Positions 47,427-58,329 of a stretch of DNA of 64,000 bases are shown here, in pieces. The notes beneath the pieces were generated by a model. That model was given only the letters and a program-made list of their open reading frames with translations. It did no database searches and had not been told where the DNA came from. The stretch comes from Pseudomonadota bacterium (GTDB lineage Bacteria > Pseudomonadota > Gammaproteobacteria > Steroidobacterales > Steroidobacteraceae): assembly GCA_021777555.1 (NCBI GenBank), contig JAJYDK010000001.1, positions 1 to 64,000 of the forward strand. Direction: 5' to 3'. The translations under genes and the position numbers were made by a program. Every line of letters begins with the position of its first letter. Position 1 is the stretch's first letter.

Positions 47427-49754
47427 GTGACATCAGGTGTTGACAGGGTGGGCGAGGGCGCCCGGTATCGCAGGACAGGCCGCGCTCGGCGCCGCTCGTT
47501 CCCGTCATGGTCGCCGTTCGGCGCGGGTCTTGGCGTCGTGGCCGCGCTCGGCCTCCTGCCGGCGCCGAGTTGGGCGGCGACGTTCGGGGACGTGCGCGGA
47601 ACCGTCCGCAGCCTCCTCGGCCGCCCCGTCGCCGGGGCGGAGGTGCAGATTCAATCCCAGGTGTCGGGGCGGCTGAGAACCCGGCGCACCGATCCCCGCG
47701 GGAGGTTCCTGTTCCCCTCGGTGTCGGTGGGCCGCTATGTGGTCAGGGTGCGGCACGAGGGCTTCGCGCCGGCCGAGCAGGCGCTGTCGGTGGTGCCGGG
47801 GTACTTCCCCGATCTCACCCTCACGCTGCACGGCGCCCGCACGCTCGCCCGGGTGACCATCGCCGCCACCGCGCAGGCCCCGGTGGTCGCATCGGTCACG
47901 CCCATCTCGCTCGTGAGCAGCAAGGACATCGAGCTCACCCCGGGAGCGGCCCTCACCAACAGCCTGGCCATGATCACCGACTACGTGCCGGGGGCCTACA
48001 TCGTGCACGATCAGCTGCACGTGCGCGGCGGCCATCAGACCGCCTGGCTCGTGAACGGCGTCGAGATCCCGAACACCAACATCGCGAGCAATCTCGGGCC
48101 CCAGATCGACCCTCAGGACATCCAGGTCCTCGGCGCCGAGCGGGGCGATTACCAGGCCGATCAGGGCGATCGCACCTACGGCATCTTCAACGTGATCCCC
48201 AAGAGCGGCTTCGCGCGCAACAATGAGGGTGTGCTCAACGTGACGGCCGGCAATTTCGGTCAGACCGATGACTACCTGAGCGTAGGCAGCCACCATGGCA
48301 GGTTCGCGTACTACGCGAGCGTCGATGGGAACCGCAGCAATCTCGGCATCGGCACGCCGGTCTCCGAGGTGATCCACGACCGGGAGCACGGCTTCGGCGC
48401 CTTCACCAATCTCGACTACGAGGCGACCGGCAACGATCAGATCCGCTTCGTGGCCTCCTCGCGCCAGGACGACTACCAGATCCCGAACTGCCCGGGTCCG
48501 AACGGGAACTGCCAGGGCTCGCCGCTGCCGAACGTGGCGAACGACGTGCAGCGCGAGGCGGATACCTTCGCGATCCTCTCCTGGGAGCACACGTTCAACC
48601 GGCACGCCGTCCTCACGAGCTCGCTCCTCTATCACTTCAACAGGGCCAATTACGACGGCGCGGCGAATGACACGCCGATCAGCTCCATCGACCGGCGCAC
48701 ATCGACCTACGAGGGCGGTCAGGAGCAGCTGCGGCTCACTTTCGCGCACAATCACCTCGGGGTGGGGCTGTTCGGGTTCGCGCAGCAGGACCGCGACGAG
48801 TTCAACCTGATGTTCAACAACGGCAGCGGCGCCACTCCGCTCGCCGAGACGTTGCAGCCCGGAGGCGGGATGGTCGCGGTGTATGCTCAGGATACGTACG
48901 ATGTGGACCGCTGGGTGCACCTGTCCGCGGGTGTGCGCCACACGCACTTCCACGGTGGCATCACCGAGAGCGCGACCAGCCCGCGAACCGGGATCACCGT
49001 GCAGGTGCCGCACCTGAACTGGGTGTTCGGCGCCTTCTGGGGCAAGTACTACCAGGCCCCGCCGCTCGATACGCTCTCCGGCGGGCTCGTGCAGTTCGCG
49101 CGCGGCACCAATACCGGCTTCCTGCCCCTGCACGGTGAGCGTGACCGGGTGAGGGAGTTCGGCGTCACCATCCCGGTGGCCGGCTGGACTCTGCACGCGG
49201 ACTACTACGTCAACGAGGCGAAGAATTTCTTCGATCACAACGCCCTCGGCAACAGCAACGTATACTTTCCGCTCACCATCACGGGAGCCCTCATCCGCGC
49301 GCGCGAGCTGACGCTGAGCTCGCCGCGCCTGTGGAACCGGGCACAGCTGCATCTCGCCTTTTCCAACCAGACGGCGGATGGTTTCGGCGGCATCACCGGA
49401 GGACTCACCGACTTCCTGCCGCCCGGGGGCTATTACGCGCTCGATCACGATCAGCGCAATACCTTGAATGCCGGCATCGACGCGAATCTCCCGTGGCGCT
49501 CCTTCGCCTCGGCGGAGCTCTACGTGGGCTCAGGCTTCAGCAACGGCAATGCCCCGCCGAGCCACCTGCCGGGCCACGCGGAGCTCAATCTGAGCGTCGG
49601 CCGCCATTTCAGCCGCGATCTGTCGGTGTCGCTCACCGCGCTCAACGTGTTCAACAGGCACCTGATGGTCGACAACAGCCTCACCTTCGGGGGCGAGCAC
49701 TGGAACAATCCGTTCGAGATCTACGCGGCGCTGCACTACAAGTTCCACTACTAG
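47427..49754 (+). CDS. TonB-dependent receptor with N-terminal carboxypeptidase-regulatory-like domain
   Basis: GDVRGTVRSLLGRPVAGAEVQIQS...GRYVVRVRHEGF; plug with DYVPGAYIVHDQLHVRGGHQTAWLVNGVEIP; C-terminal LHYKFHY. Confidence 0.88.
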   Translation: MTSGVDRVGEGARYRRTGRARRRSFPSWSPFGAGLGVVAALGLLPAPSWAATFGDVRGTVRSLLGRPVAGAEVQIQSQVSGRLRTRRTDPRGRFLFPSVSVGRYVVRVRHEGFAPAEQALSVVPGYFPDLTLTLHGARTLARVTIAATAQAPVVASVTPISLVSSKDIELTPGAALTNSLAMITDYVPGAYIVHDQLHVRGGHQTAWLVNGVEIPNTNIASNLGPQIDPQDIQVLGAERGDYQADQGDRTYGIFNVIPKSGFARNNEGVLNVTAGNFGQTDDYLSVGSHHGRFAYYASVDGNRSNLGIGTPVSEVIHDREHGFGAFTNLDYEATGNDQIRFVASSRQDDYQIPNCPGPNGNCQGSPLPNVANDVQREADTFAILSWEHTFNRHAVLTSSLLYHFNRANYDGAANDTPISSIDRRTSTYEGGQEQLRLTFAHNHLGVGLFGFAQQDRDEFNLMFNNGSGATPLAETLQPGGGMVAVYAQDTYDVDRWVHLSAGVRHTHFHGGITESATSPRTGITVQVPHLNWVFGAFWGKYYQAPPLDTLSGGLVQFARGTNTGFLPLHGERDRVREFGVTIPVAGWTLHADYYVNEAKNFFDHNALGNSNVYFPLTITGALIRARELTLSSPRLWNRAQLHLAFSNQTADGFGGITGGLTDFLPPGGYYALDHDQRNTLNAGIDANLPWRSFASAELYVGSGFSNGNAPPSHLPGHAELNLSVGRHFSRDLSVSLTALNVFNRHLMVDNSLTFGGEHWNNPFEIYAALHYKFHY

Positions 49755-49777
49755 GGCGCGCAGGTGCGGCCGCCGCC

Positions 49778-49791
49778 GGGGGGGGGGGGGG
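49778..49791. repeat. Poly-G homopolymer tract (G14)
   Basis: Counted directly: ccgccGGGGGGGGGGGGGGacgg. Confidence 0.9.
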
Positions 49792-49933
49792 ACGGCCGGG
49801 GCGCCGCCCTTTGAGGGGCGGAGGATGTCAACCACGTCACAGCGCTCCCCTGGCGATTCGCCGGATACTGCCGATACAGAGGGTCACCCGGGCGCTCGGC
49901 GGTCTGGCGCAGCCCGCCCGGGTCCATGTCGGC

Positions 49934-52876
49934 ATGACGCCGGGATCACGATCGGAGCGGCTATTGGTGGGGCTCGTCGCGGGTCTTTATTTCCTGGCAG
50001 GCGCCGCGGTCTGCGCGGTGCTGCAGGCGCTCGCCAGGGCCGTGGCCCGGCGCCGGGCCGGCGGCCCCGAGCCGCGCTTCCGGGCGCTTTTCGAGCGCTG
50101 TCCGGATGCCCTGGTGGCGCTCGATCCCAGGACCGGCCGGATCGTGCACGCCAATGCGCGCGCGCGGGGACAGATCGGCTGCGACGGCGACGCGCTCTCG
50201 CGCAGGACGGTCGCCGACCTGATCGTCCCGGAGGAGTTGCCCGAGACGATGCGCCATTTTGCCGACCTGGCGTGCGGGCGCACCGGGACGTGGCGCAGCG
50301 AGCGGCGGGTGGTGTGCCAGGATGGGCGCTGCGTCGTCACCGACTGCTCGGTGGCCGCCTTGAGCGGCGCTTCCGGGGAGATCGAGCTCCTCATCGCCTG
50401 CCTGAGCGACATCACCGATCGCAAGCGCGTGGAAGCGGCCCTGGAGGACAGCGAGCGCAAGCTGCGCAATCTCTTCGAGCTCTCCCCGCTCGGCATCGTG
50501 CTCAATGATTTCGAGGGGCATTACCTCGAGTTCAATCGCGCCTTCGAGACGATCAGCGGCTACAGCGCCGCGGAGCTGCGCGCGATGCCGCGAGGGAGCT
50601 TCACCCCGAGCGAGTACCACGCCGAGGAGGAGCGGCTGATCGAGAGCATGCTGAACAGCGGGCGCTACGGCCCGTACGAGAAGCACTACCGGCGCAAGGA
50701 CGGTACTCTCGTGCCGGTGCGGCTGAACGGCATGTTGATCACCGGGCGCGACGGGCGGTCCTGTGTCTGGTCGATCGTCGAGGACATCTCCGCCGACCGG
50801 CGGGCGCAGGAGGCGCTGCGGCTCGAGAGCGTGAAGAACCTCGCGCTGCTGCGCAACGCGAGCGATGGCATCCACATCCTCGATACCGCGGGCAACGTGA
50901 TCGATGCCAGCGATTCGTTCTGCGAGATGCTCGGGCGGTCGCGCGAGCGCATCATCGGCATGAACGTGCAGGAGTGGGATGCGCACTTCACGAGCGAGGA
51001 GCTCACCGCGATGCTGCGCAAGGACTTTGCCAATCCGGGGCGGCGCGTGTTTGAGACCCGGCACCGGCGCGGCGACGGCTCGGTGTACGAGGCGGAGATC
51101 AGCTCGGTGGCGGTGCGCCTCGGGGAAGTCCCGGTCATGTTCAACTCCGCACGCGACATCACCGAGCGAAAGAGGACCGAAGAGCGCCTGCGCGAGAGCG
51201 AGTTGCGGCTGCGCGTGCTCATCGAGCAGTCGCCCATGGGCATCTCCTTCAGCCGTGCCGGCATCACACTCGATGCCAACGCGCACTATTTGAAGATGTT
51301 CGGTTATGCGAGCGTGGCGGAGGTGCGCGGCACCCCGATCCTGCTGCGCATCGCGCCGAATCAACGCGCGCGGATGCAGGAATACATCGAGCGCCGGCGT
51401 GCGGGCCTGCCGGCCTCGACGGTGTACGAGACGGTGGGACTGCGCAAGGACGGCAGCGAGATGCCGCTGTTCGTCTCGGCCAAGCGCATCGAGCTCGCCG
51501 ATGGTCCGATGAACGTGTCGTTCCTGCAGGACTTCACCGAGCGCAAGGCCTCCGAGGCGCGCATCCGTCATCTGGCGTTCTATGATCAACTGACGCAGCT
51601 GCCCAACAGGGCGCTGCTCGAGGAGCGCCTGCAGGAGGCGCTCGCGGCGAGCGCCCGCAGCGGGCGCTACGGCGCGCTCCTGCTGCTGAACCTCGACAAC
51701 TTCAAGAGTGTGAACGATGCGCGCGGCCACGCCGCCGGGGACGCGCTGCTGCAGCAGGTGGCCTCGAGGCTCGCGGCCGCGGTGCGCGAGGGCGATACGC
51801 TCGCCCGGCTCGACGGCGATCAGTTCGTGGTGCTGCTCCAGGAGCTCGGGCCGCACCCGGTGACATCGGCCGGGGAGGCCAAGGCCTTCGGGCTGAAGAT
51901 GATGCAGGCCCTCTCGGGCGCCTACGCGCTGCCCGAGGGAGAGATTCACATCGGATGCAGCGTGGGCGCGGCGCTTCTTTCCGGGTACCAGCAGACGATC
52001 GAGGACGTGATCCGCCAGGTGAACGTGGCTTTGCACCAGGCGAAGCAGGCGGACCGCAATGCGCTGCGCTTCTTCGATCCGCGCATGCAGGAGAGCGTCA
52101 ACGCGCGGGTCGCGCTCGAGGGCGAGCTGCGCAAGGCGCTCACCGCGGGGCAGTTCCTGCTGCACTACCAGGTCCAGGTCGACTACGCCGGCCGCTGCAT
52201 CGGCGCCGAGGCGCTGCTGCGCTGGAATCACCCGCAGCGGGGCGTGGTGGCGCCGGGGGAGTTCATCGGGCTCGCCGAGGAGACGCACCTGATCCTGCCG
52301 ATCGGTCAGTGGGTCATCGACACGGCCTGCGCGCAGCTTGCGGCCTGGAGCCATCAGGCGAGCGCCCGCGAGCTCGTGATCTCGGTGAATGTCAGCCCGC
52401 TGCAGTTTCAGCAGCCGGATTTCGCCGAGCAGGTGCTGGGGTCGATCCGCCGCCACGGGGTCCCCGCGCACCGGCTCGAGCTCGAGTTGACCGAGACGCT
52501 GCTCCAGGGCGATCTCGAGCGCACGGTCGACACCATGAAGGCGCTCAAGGCGCACGGCGTGCGCTTCTCGCTCGATGATTTCGGCACCGGATACTCCTCG
52601 CTCCAGTACCTGAGGCAGCTGCCGCTGCACCAGGTGAAGATCGACCGGTCTTTCGTTCAGGACATCGCCGATCCCAACGGCAGGGCCATCGTTGGCGCGA
52701 TCCTCGCGATGTCGCGACACCTCAATCTCGAAGTCATCGCCGAAGGGGTCGAGACCGAGGACCAGCTCGCGGTGCTGCGGGGCTGCGGCTGTACGCGCTA
52801 CCAGGGCTATCTCTTCGGCCGGCCCGTACCGGTCGAGCGGCTGCTCGAGGACCCCGAGGCGCTCGCCGTCGGGTGA
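49934..52876 (+). CDS. Multi-PAS GGDEF/EAL protein with degenerate GGDEF motif
   Basis: Start ATG 49934 (MTPGSRSERLLVGLVAGLYFLAG). RLDGDQFVVLLQEL in place of GGDEF; GAEALLRWNHP and DDFGTGYSSLQYLRQLPLHQVKID intact EAL. Confidence 0.88.
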   Translation: MTPGSRSERLLVGLVAGLYFLAGAAVCAVLQALARAVARRRAGGPEPRFRALFERCPDALVALDPRTGRIVHANARARGQIGCDGDALSRRTVADLIVPEELPETMRHFADLACGRTGTWRSERRVVCQDGRCVVTDCSVAALSGASGEIELLIACLSDITDRKRVEAALEDSERKLRNLFELSPLGIVLNDFEGHYLEFNRAFETISGYSAAELRAMPRGSFTPSEYHAEEERLIESMLNSGRYGPYEKHYRRKDGTLVPVRLNGMLITGRDGRSCVWSIVEDISADRRAQEALRLESVKNLALLRNASDGIHILDTAGNVIDASDSFCEMLGRSRERIIGMNVQEWDAHFTSEELTAMLRKDFANPGRRVFETRHRRGDGSVYEAEISSVAVRLGEVPVMFNSARDITERKRTEERLRESELRLRVLIEQSPMGISFSRAGITLDANAHYLKMFGYASVAEVRGTPILLRIAPNQRARMQEYIERRRAGLPASTVYETVGLRKDGSEMPLFVSAKRIELADGPMNVSFLQDFTERKASEARIRHLAFYDQLTQLPNRALLEERLQEALAASARSGRYGALLLLNLDNFKSVNDARGHAAGDALLQQVASRLAAAVREGDTLARLDGDQFVVLLQELGPHPVTSAGEAKAFGLKMMQALSGAYALPEGEIHIGCSVGAALLSGYQQTIEDVIRQVNVALHQAKQADRNALRFFDPRMQESVNARVALEGELRKALTAGQFLLHYQVQVDYAGRCIGAEALLRWNHPQRGVVAPGEFIGLAEETHLILPIGQWVIDTACAQLAAWSHQASARELVISVNVSPLQFQQPDFAEQVLGSIRRHGVPAHRLELELTETLLQGDLERTVDTMKALKAHGVRFSLDDFGTGYSSLQYLRQLPLHQVKIDRSFVQDIADPNGRAIVGAILAMSRHLNLEVIAEGVETEDQLAVLRGCGCTRYQGYLFGRPVPVERLLEDPEALAVG

Positions 52877-52942
52877 GCCGCGCGGCTTTCGATGACACCT
52901 CCCGCGCCAACACCTTCCAGCCCGTCCTGAGGGCTGCCGTCA

Positions 52943-53550
52943 TCAGAGCCAGCCGCGCTGGCGCGCGATGCGCGCCGCCTCCACCCGGTTGGCGGCGCCG
53001 AGCTTGCTGATCGCCTCGGAGAGGTAGTTGCGCACCGTGCCCTCCGAGAGGCTCAGTTCCGCGGCGATCTCGGCCCCCGAGCGCCCCTCGCCGGCGCGCC
53101 ACAGGATCTGCCGCTCGCGCTCGGTGAGCGGGTCCGGGTCGCTGTTCCAGGCCTCGGCGGCGAGCTCCGGGTCGATCACCCGCTGGCCTCGATGCACGCG
53201 CCGCACGGCATCGGCCAGCTCCGCCGCCGGCCGATCCTTCAGCAGGTAGCCCTTCGCACCGCCGTCGAGCGCGCGGCGCAGGTACCCCGGGCGGGCGAAG
53301 GTGGTGAGGATGACGATCTGGGTCGCGGGATGACGCTCGCGCACTTCGGCGGCCAGCGTGAGGCCGGTCATCTCGGGCATCTCGATGTCGGTCACGAGCA
53401 CGTGCGGGTGGAGTCTCTCGACCGCGCAGAGCGCCTCGCGGCCGTTGGCGGCGCGTGCGCAGACCACGATGTCAGGCTCGGTCTCGAGCAGCGCCGCCAG
53501 CGCCCCGAGGATCATGGCCTGGTCTTCGGCGATGACGACGGCAATGGGCT

Positions 53551-53554
<4 letters not shown>
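52943..53554 (-). CDS. NarL/LuxR-family response regulator, DesR-like
   Basis: VVIAEDQAMILGALAALLE receiver; LTERERQILWRAGEGRSGAEIAAELSLSEGTVRNYLSEAISKLGA HTH. Confidence 0.88.
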
Positions 53555-54714
<1,160 letters not shown>

Positions 54715-54747
54715 GGTCGCAGCCGCCGTCGGCGATCCGGTCGCGGA

Positions 54748-55527
54748 TCAGGCCTGGTGTTCTCGCCGCACAAACGTAATCCACGCCGCGGCGAACATCA
54801 ACAGGGTGAAGCCGGCGAGGACCAGCCAGTGTGTGAGGGCGCCGGCGCGCGGCGCGAAGCCGAACACGGCGAGCGCGAGCTGCGCGAGGTGATAGGTGGG
54901 CAGCGCCGGGGCGATCGCCTGCAGCCAGTGGGGCAGGAGGCGCAGCGGCATCCAGAACCCGGACGCAAAGGAGAGCGGGATGTAGATCAGATTGATGATG
55001 CCCGGGCCGGAAGTCGGCGGCACCCACAGGGCGATCAGCAGCCCGAGGGCGGTGAAGGGCACGGACCCGACGAGCATGAGGGCCATGAGGCGCAGGCCCT
55101 GAGAGAGAGTCACCGTGACGCCGCCCAGGGTCACCCCGAGGCCGATGAGGAGCGCGGTGACGATGAGCGCGAAGGCGGCGCTGCTCACCATCTTGGCCGC
55201 GAGATAGGCGAGGCGGGGCATGGGGCTCGCCCACTTGAGCTCGAGCCAGCCCTGGGCGCGCTCCATCGCGATCCCGAGGCCGATGCCGAACAGGCACGCC
55301 GAGCCGAGCCCGAAGCAGCCGTAGCCGGCGATGAGGTAGCGGGTGGTCTCGGCATCGTGCGCCCGGAGTCCGAACAGCAGGAAGAACACCAGCGGAAAGC
55401 CGATGACCGACAGCGAGAAGGCGCGCGTGCGCACCAGGCGGATGAACTCGTACTCGATTTCCCGGACGACGGCGCGCAGGCGCGCAGGGGCCGCCGGCTC
55501 GAAGGTGAGGGGGATGGCGTCGCTCAT
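54748..55527 (-). CDS. ABC-2 type transporter permease
   Basis: Six hydrophobic segments; adjacent to ATPase; LSFASGFWMPLRLLPHWLQAIAPALPTYHLAQLAL ABC-2 pattern. Confidence 0.85.
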   Translation of the reverse strand: MSDAIPLTFEPAAPARLRAVVREIEYEFIRLVRTRAFSLSVIGFPLVFFLLFGLRAHDAETTRYLIAGYGCFGLGSACLFGIGLGIAMERAQGWLELKWASPMPRLAYLAAKMVSSAAFALIVTALLIGLGVTLGGVTVTLSQGLRLMALMLVGSVPFTALGLLIALWVPPTSGPGIINLIYIPLSFASGFWMPLRLLPHWLQAIAPALPTYHLAQLALAVFGFAPRAGALTHWLVLAGFTLLMFAAAWITFVRREHQA

Positions 55528-55542
55528 GGTCGAATCTCCGTC

Positions 55543-56472
55543 TCAGGCCGTGGTGAGCGCGAGGAAGGCCTCATCGAGGCTCGCGGTCGTGACTTCCAGA
55601 TCGCTCAACCCGGCATCCTCGGTGAGCATCCGGCGCAGCACCGCCTCCGGGTCGTGCGTGAAAATGACCACTCTCTCCTGGTCCGCCTCCGCGGCGGTGA
55701 CGGACGGCAGAGCGCGAAGCGCCTGCGGCGTGAGCTGCGTGCGGCAGCGGATGCGGCGGCCCGCGACGCCCTGTTTGATCTGCGCCGGGGTGCCCGCGCG
55801 TACCAACCGGCCTTCGTTGATGAGCACGATCCGATGCGCGAGCGCATCGGCCTCCTCGAGGTAATGGGTGGTGAGCAGGACCGCTTTGCCGGCGGCGGCG
55901 AGGGCGCTCACCTGCTCCCAGACCTGCCGCCTCGAGTGGACATCCAGGCCCACCGTGGGCTCATCGAGGCACACGAGGGCCGGGTCACCGCAGATCGCGA
56001 GCGCGAAGAGTGCGCGCTGTCGTTGACCCCCGGAGAGCGTCCCGAAGCGCTGATGCTCGATGGCGCCCACTGCGGCGAGTCGCAGCACCTCGGGCGTGGG
56101 CAGTGGCCGCGGGTAGTAGCTGCGAAACAACTCGATCTGCTCCCGCACGGTCAGCATGTCCGGCACCCGCGCCACCTGCAGCATCGCTCCGATGGCCGCT
56201 CTCGCGGCGCTCGAGCGCGGATCGCGCCCCAACACGCGGACCGAGCCGCTTGCGGGGCGGAGCAGTCCGAGAAGCAGTTTCACCGCCGTCGTCTTGCCGG
56301 CTCCATTCGGGCCGAGGAGGGCAACGACCTCGCCGCGGCGCAGCGCCATGGAGAATCCGTCCAGCGCGGTGTGCGGTCCGTATCGCTTGCTCACGGCGCG
56401 CAGGCTTGCGATGAGCTCGGGGTCGCGTGAGCTCGCCGGGTCGATGCGTGCAGCGTCTGCGAGGGCTGGCAT
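55543..56472 (-). CDS. ABC transporter ATP-binding protein
   Basis: LLGPNGAGKTTAVKLLLGLL Walker A, LSGGQRQRALFALAI signature, LVCLDEPTVGLD Walker B. Confidence 0.93.
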   Translation of the reverse strand: MPALADAARIDPASSRDPELIASLRAVSKRYGPHTALDGFSMALRRGEVVALLGPNGAGKTTAVKLLLGLLRPASGSVRVLGRDPRSSAARAAIGAMLQVARVPDMLTVREQIELFRSYYPRPLPTPEVLRLAAVGAIEHQRFGTLSGGQRQRALFALAICGDPALVCLDEPTVGLDVHSRRQVWEQVSALAAAGKAVLLTTHYLEEADALAHRIVLINEGRLVRAGTPAQIKQGVAGRRIRCRTQLTPQALRALPSVTAAEADQERVVIFTHDPEAVLRRMLTEDAGLSDLEVTTASLDEAFLALTTA

Positions 56473-56559
56473 GGTGGTTCTCCCTGGGCGGTGGCTGTCG
56501 AGGAGGCCAGCATCGCGCGCCGGGGCCCCCCGTCCCAGTGCGGGGCATCATTTTCCCGG

Positions 56560-56575
56560 CATGACGTTTGTCATG
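56560..56575. promoter_or_regulatory. Candidate DesR-type operator upstream of ABC/two-component operon
   Basis: CATGAC-GTTT-GTCATG inverted repeat, 87 bp upstream of the ATPase start (minus strand). Confidence 0.45.
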
Positions 56576-56623
56576 TGCTGCGCGGCGCGCCCACCCGGGG
56601 CGGTGCGCAGCGGGCTCGCGGGC

Positions 56624-57201
56624 TCAAACCAGAGTCTTGAGCAGCTCGAGCGCTGGAGCGACCCGGATGCCGTCCGGCCGCTGATAATCCTTCGCGCCGG
56701 TGGCGGAGATCTGCCAGGCGGTGGCCTGCGGAAAACGTTCGTGCAGGTAGCGCAGGCCACGGTCCGCGTCGGCATCCGACCACTTGCATTCGATCAAATG
56801 CAGCGGCCGTCCCGCTTCGGTTACGACGAAATCGACTTCACGGCCCGGATCTTCGGCGCCCCGAAGGGTGCCAGGCGGAATATGGCGTAAAGACGCTCGA
56901 GCGCGCCGAGCCACGCGCTCGCGGCTTTGAAGCTGATCCGCAGGTCCTCGCGTAGCGAGGCGACCGAGAGCGGTGAGCCGACGAGCTGAGGCAGACGCAT
57001 CATCATCAGCTCGAGATGACCAAGATCGACTATCCGCTCGAGCGACGCGACGTCCTCGTGGATCAAGCGAGTACGGTACTCGCGAGACCAGCGACGGGCT
57101 TCGGTGTGACTGCCCGAGAGCGGGTGCAGCCGCAGCATGTGATAGCGGCCCTGCAGGGAATCGCCCCCAAAGCGGTACAGATCGAGCCGGGCGCTGCCGC
57201 C
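56624..57201 (-). pseudogene. Decayed DUF4143-type ATPase remnant
   Basis: Frame A (ORF ending 56821): GSARLDLYRFGGDSLQGRYHMLRLHPLS...LERLYAIFRLAPFGAPKIRAVK; frame B (ORF 56624..56914): GREVDFVVTEAGRPLHLIECKW...ISATGAKDYQRPDGIRVAPALELL. N-terminus missing, apparent internal deletions and a frameshift. Confidence 0.75.
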
Positions 57202-57246
57202 GGGGATCCGCCGCTCCCGGGGACGCTCCAGCGCTACAATCCGCCC

Positions 57247-58329
57247 ATGAAGATCTCCGGCACCCCCTATCGCACCATCTGGCCGCTCGAGACCGGCGCG
57301 GTACGCGTCATCGATCAATCGCGCCTGCCGTTCGAGCTCCGTACGCTCGATCTGGGGAGTCTCGAGGACGCCGCGCAGGCCATCCGCACGATGGTGGTGC
57401 GCGGCGCGCCGCTCATCGGCGCGACCGCCGCATACGGTCTGGCGCTCGCCTTGCGCGAAGGGGCTTCGGATCAGCGGGTCGAGGAGGCCTCGAGGGTGCT
57501 CACGGCCACGCGCCCGACGGCGGTCAACCTGGCGTGGGCCCTCGCCAGGGTCCGCAGCCACATCGCGAGTCTCCCCCCGGGGGAGCGCGCCCGCGCGGCT
57601 TTCGAGGAAGCCGGCCGCATCTGCGAGGACGATGTCGAGCAGTGCCGCGCCATCGGCACCCACGGCATGGCCCTCATCGGCACTCTCGCCGAGCGTCTGC
57701 GCCGCCGTGTGAACATCCTGACGCACTGCAATGCGGGGTGGCTCGCCTGCGTCGACTGGGGGACGGCGCTCGCGCCGGTCTACCGGGCGCATGATGCGGG
57801 GATCGAGGTCCACGTCTGGGTGGATGAGACCCGGCCCCGCAACCAGGGAGCCTCGCTCACCGCCTTCGAGCTGGGTGCGCATGGAGTGCCGCACACGGTG
57901 ATCGTGGACAATCTCGGGGGCCATCTGATGCAGCACGGCCGCGTGGACATGGCCATCGTCGGCAGCGACCGCACGACCGCCGGCGGGGATGTGTGCAACA
58001 AGGTCGGCACCTACCTCAAGGCGCTCGCGGCCCGCGACAATGGCGTGCCCTTCTACGCCGCGCTGCCGGTCAGCACCATCGACTGGAGCCTCGAGGAGGG
58101 GCGGCGCATCGAGATCGAGGAGCGCTCGGCCGAGGAGGTCACGCATATCACGGGCCGCACCGCCGAGGGCGCCCTGGAGCGCGTGCGGATCGTGCCCGAG
58201 GGCAGCCCGGCGCTCAATCTCGCTTTCGACGTCACCCCCGGCAGGCTCGTGACGGGCCTGATCACCGAGCGCGGCGTGTGTCCGGCGAGCCGCGAAGGAC
58301 TGCGCCAGTTGTATCCCGAGCGCTCATGA
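57247..58329 (+). CDS. mtnA: S-methyl-5-thioribose-1-phosphate isomerase
   Basis: TMVVRGAPLIGATAAYGLAL-type (IRTMVVRGAPLIGATAAYGLALAL), LTHCNAGWLACVDWGTALAPVY, VGSDRTTAGGDVCNKVGTYLKAL. Start ATG 57247. Confidence 0.93.
   Translation: MKISGTPYRTIWPLETGAVRVIDQSRLPFELRTLDLGSLEDAAQAIRTMVVRGAPLIGATAAYGLALALREGASDQRVEEASRVLTATRPTAVNLAWALARVRSHIASLPPGERARAAFEEAGRICEDDVEQCRAIGTHGMALIGTLAERLRRRVNILTHCNAGWLACVDWGTALAPVYRAHDAGIEVHVWVDETRPRNQGASLTAFELGAHGVPHTVIVDNLGGHLMQHGRVDMAIVGSDRTTAGGDVCNKVGTYLKALAARDNGVPFYAALPVSTIDWSLEEGRRIEIEERSAEEVTHITGRTAEGALERVRIVPEGSPALNLAFDVTPGRLVTGLITERGVCPASREGLRQLYPERS

Noticed and set aside
49961-52720. 919-aa minus-strand ORF
   Set aside because: Antisense to the second GGDEF/EAL gene.
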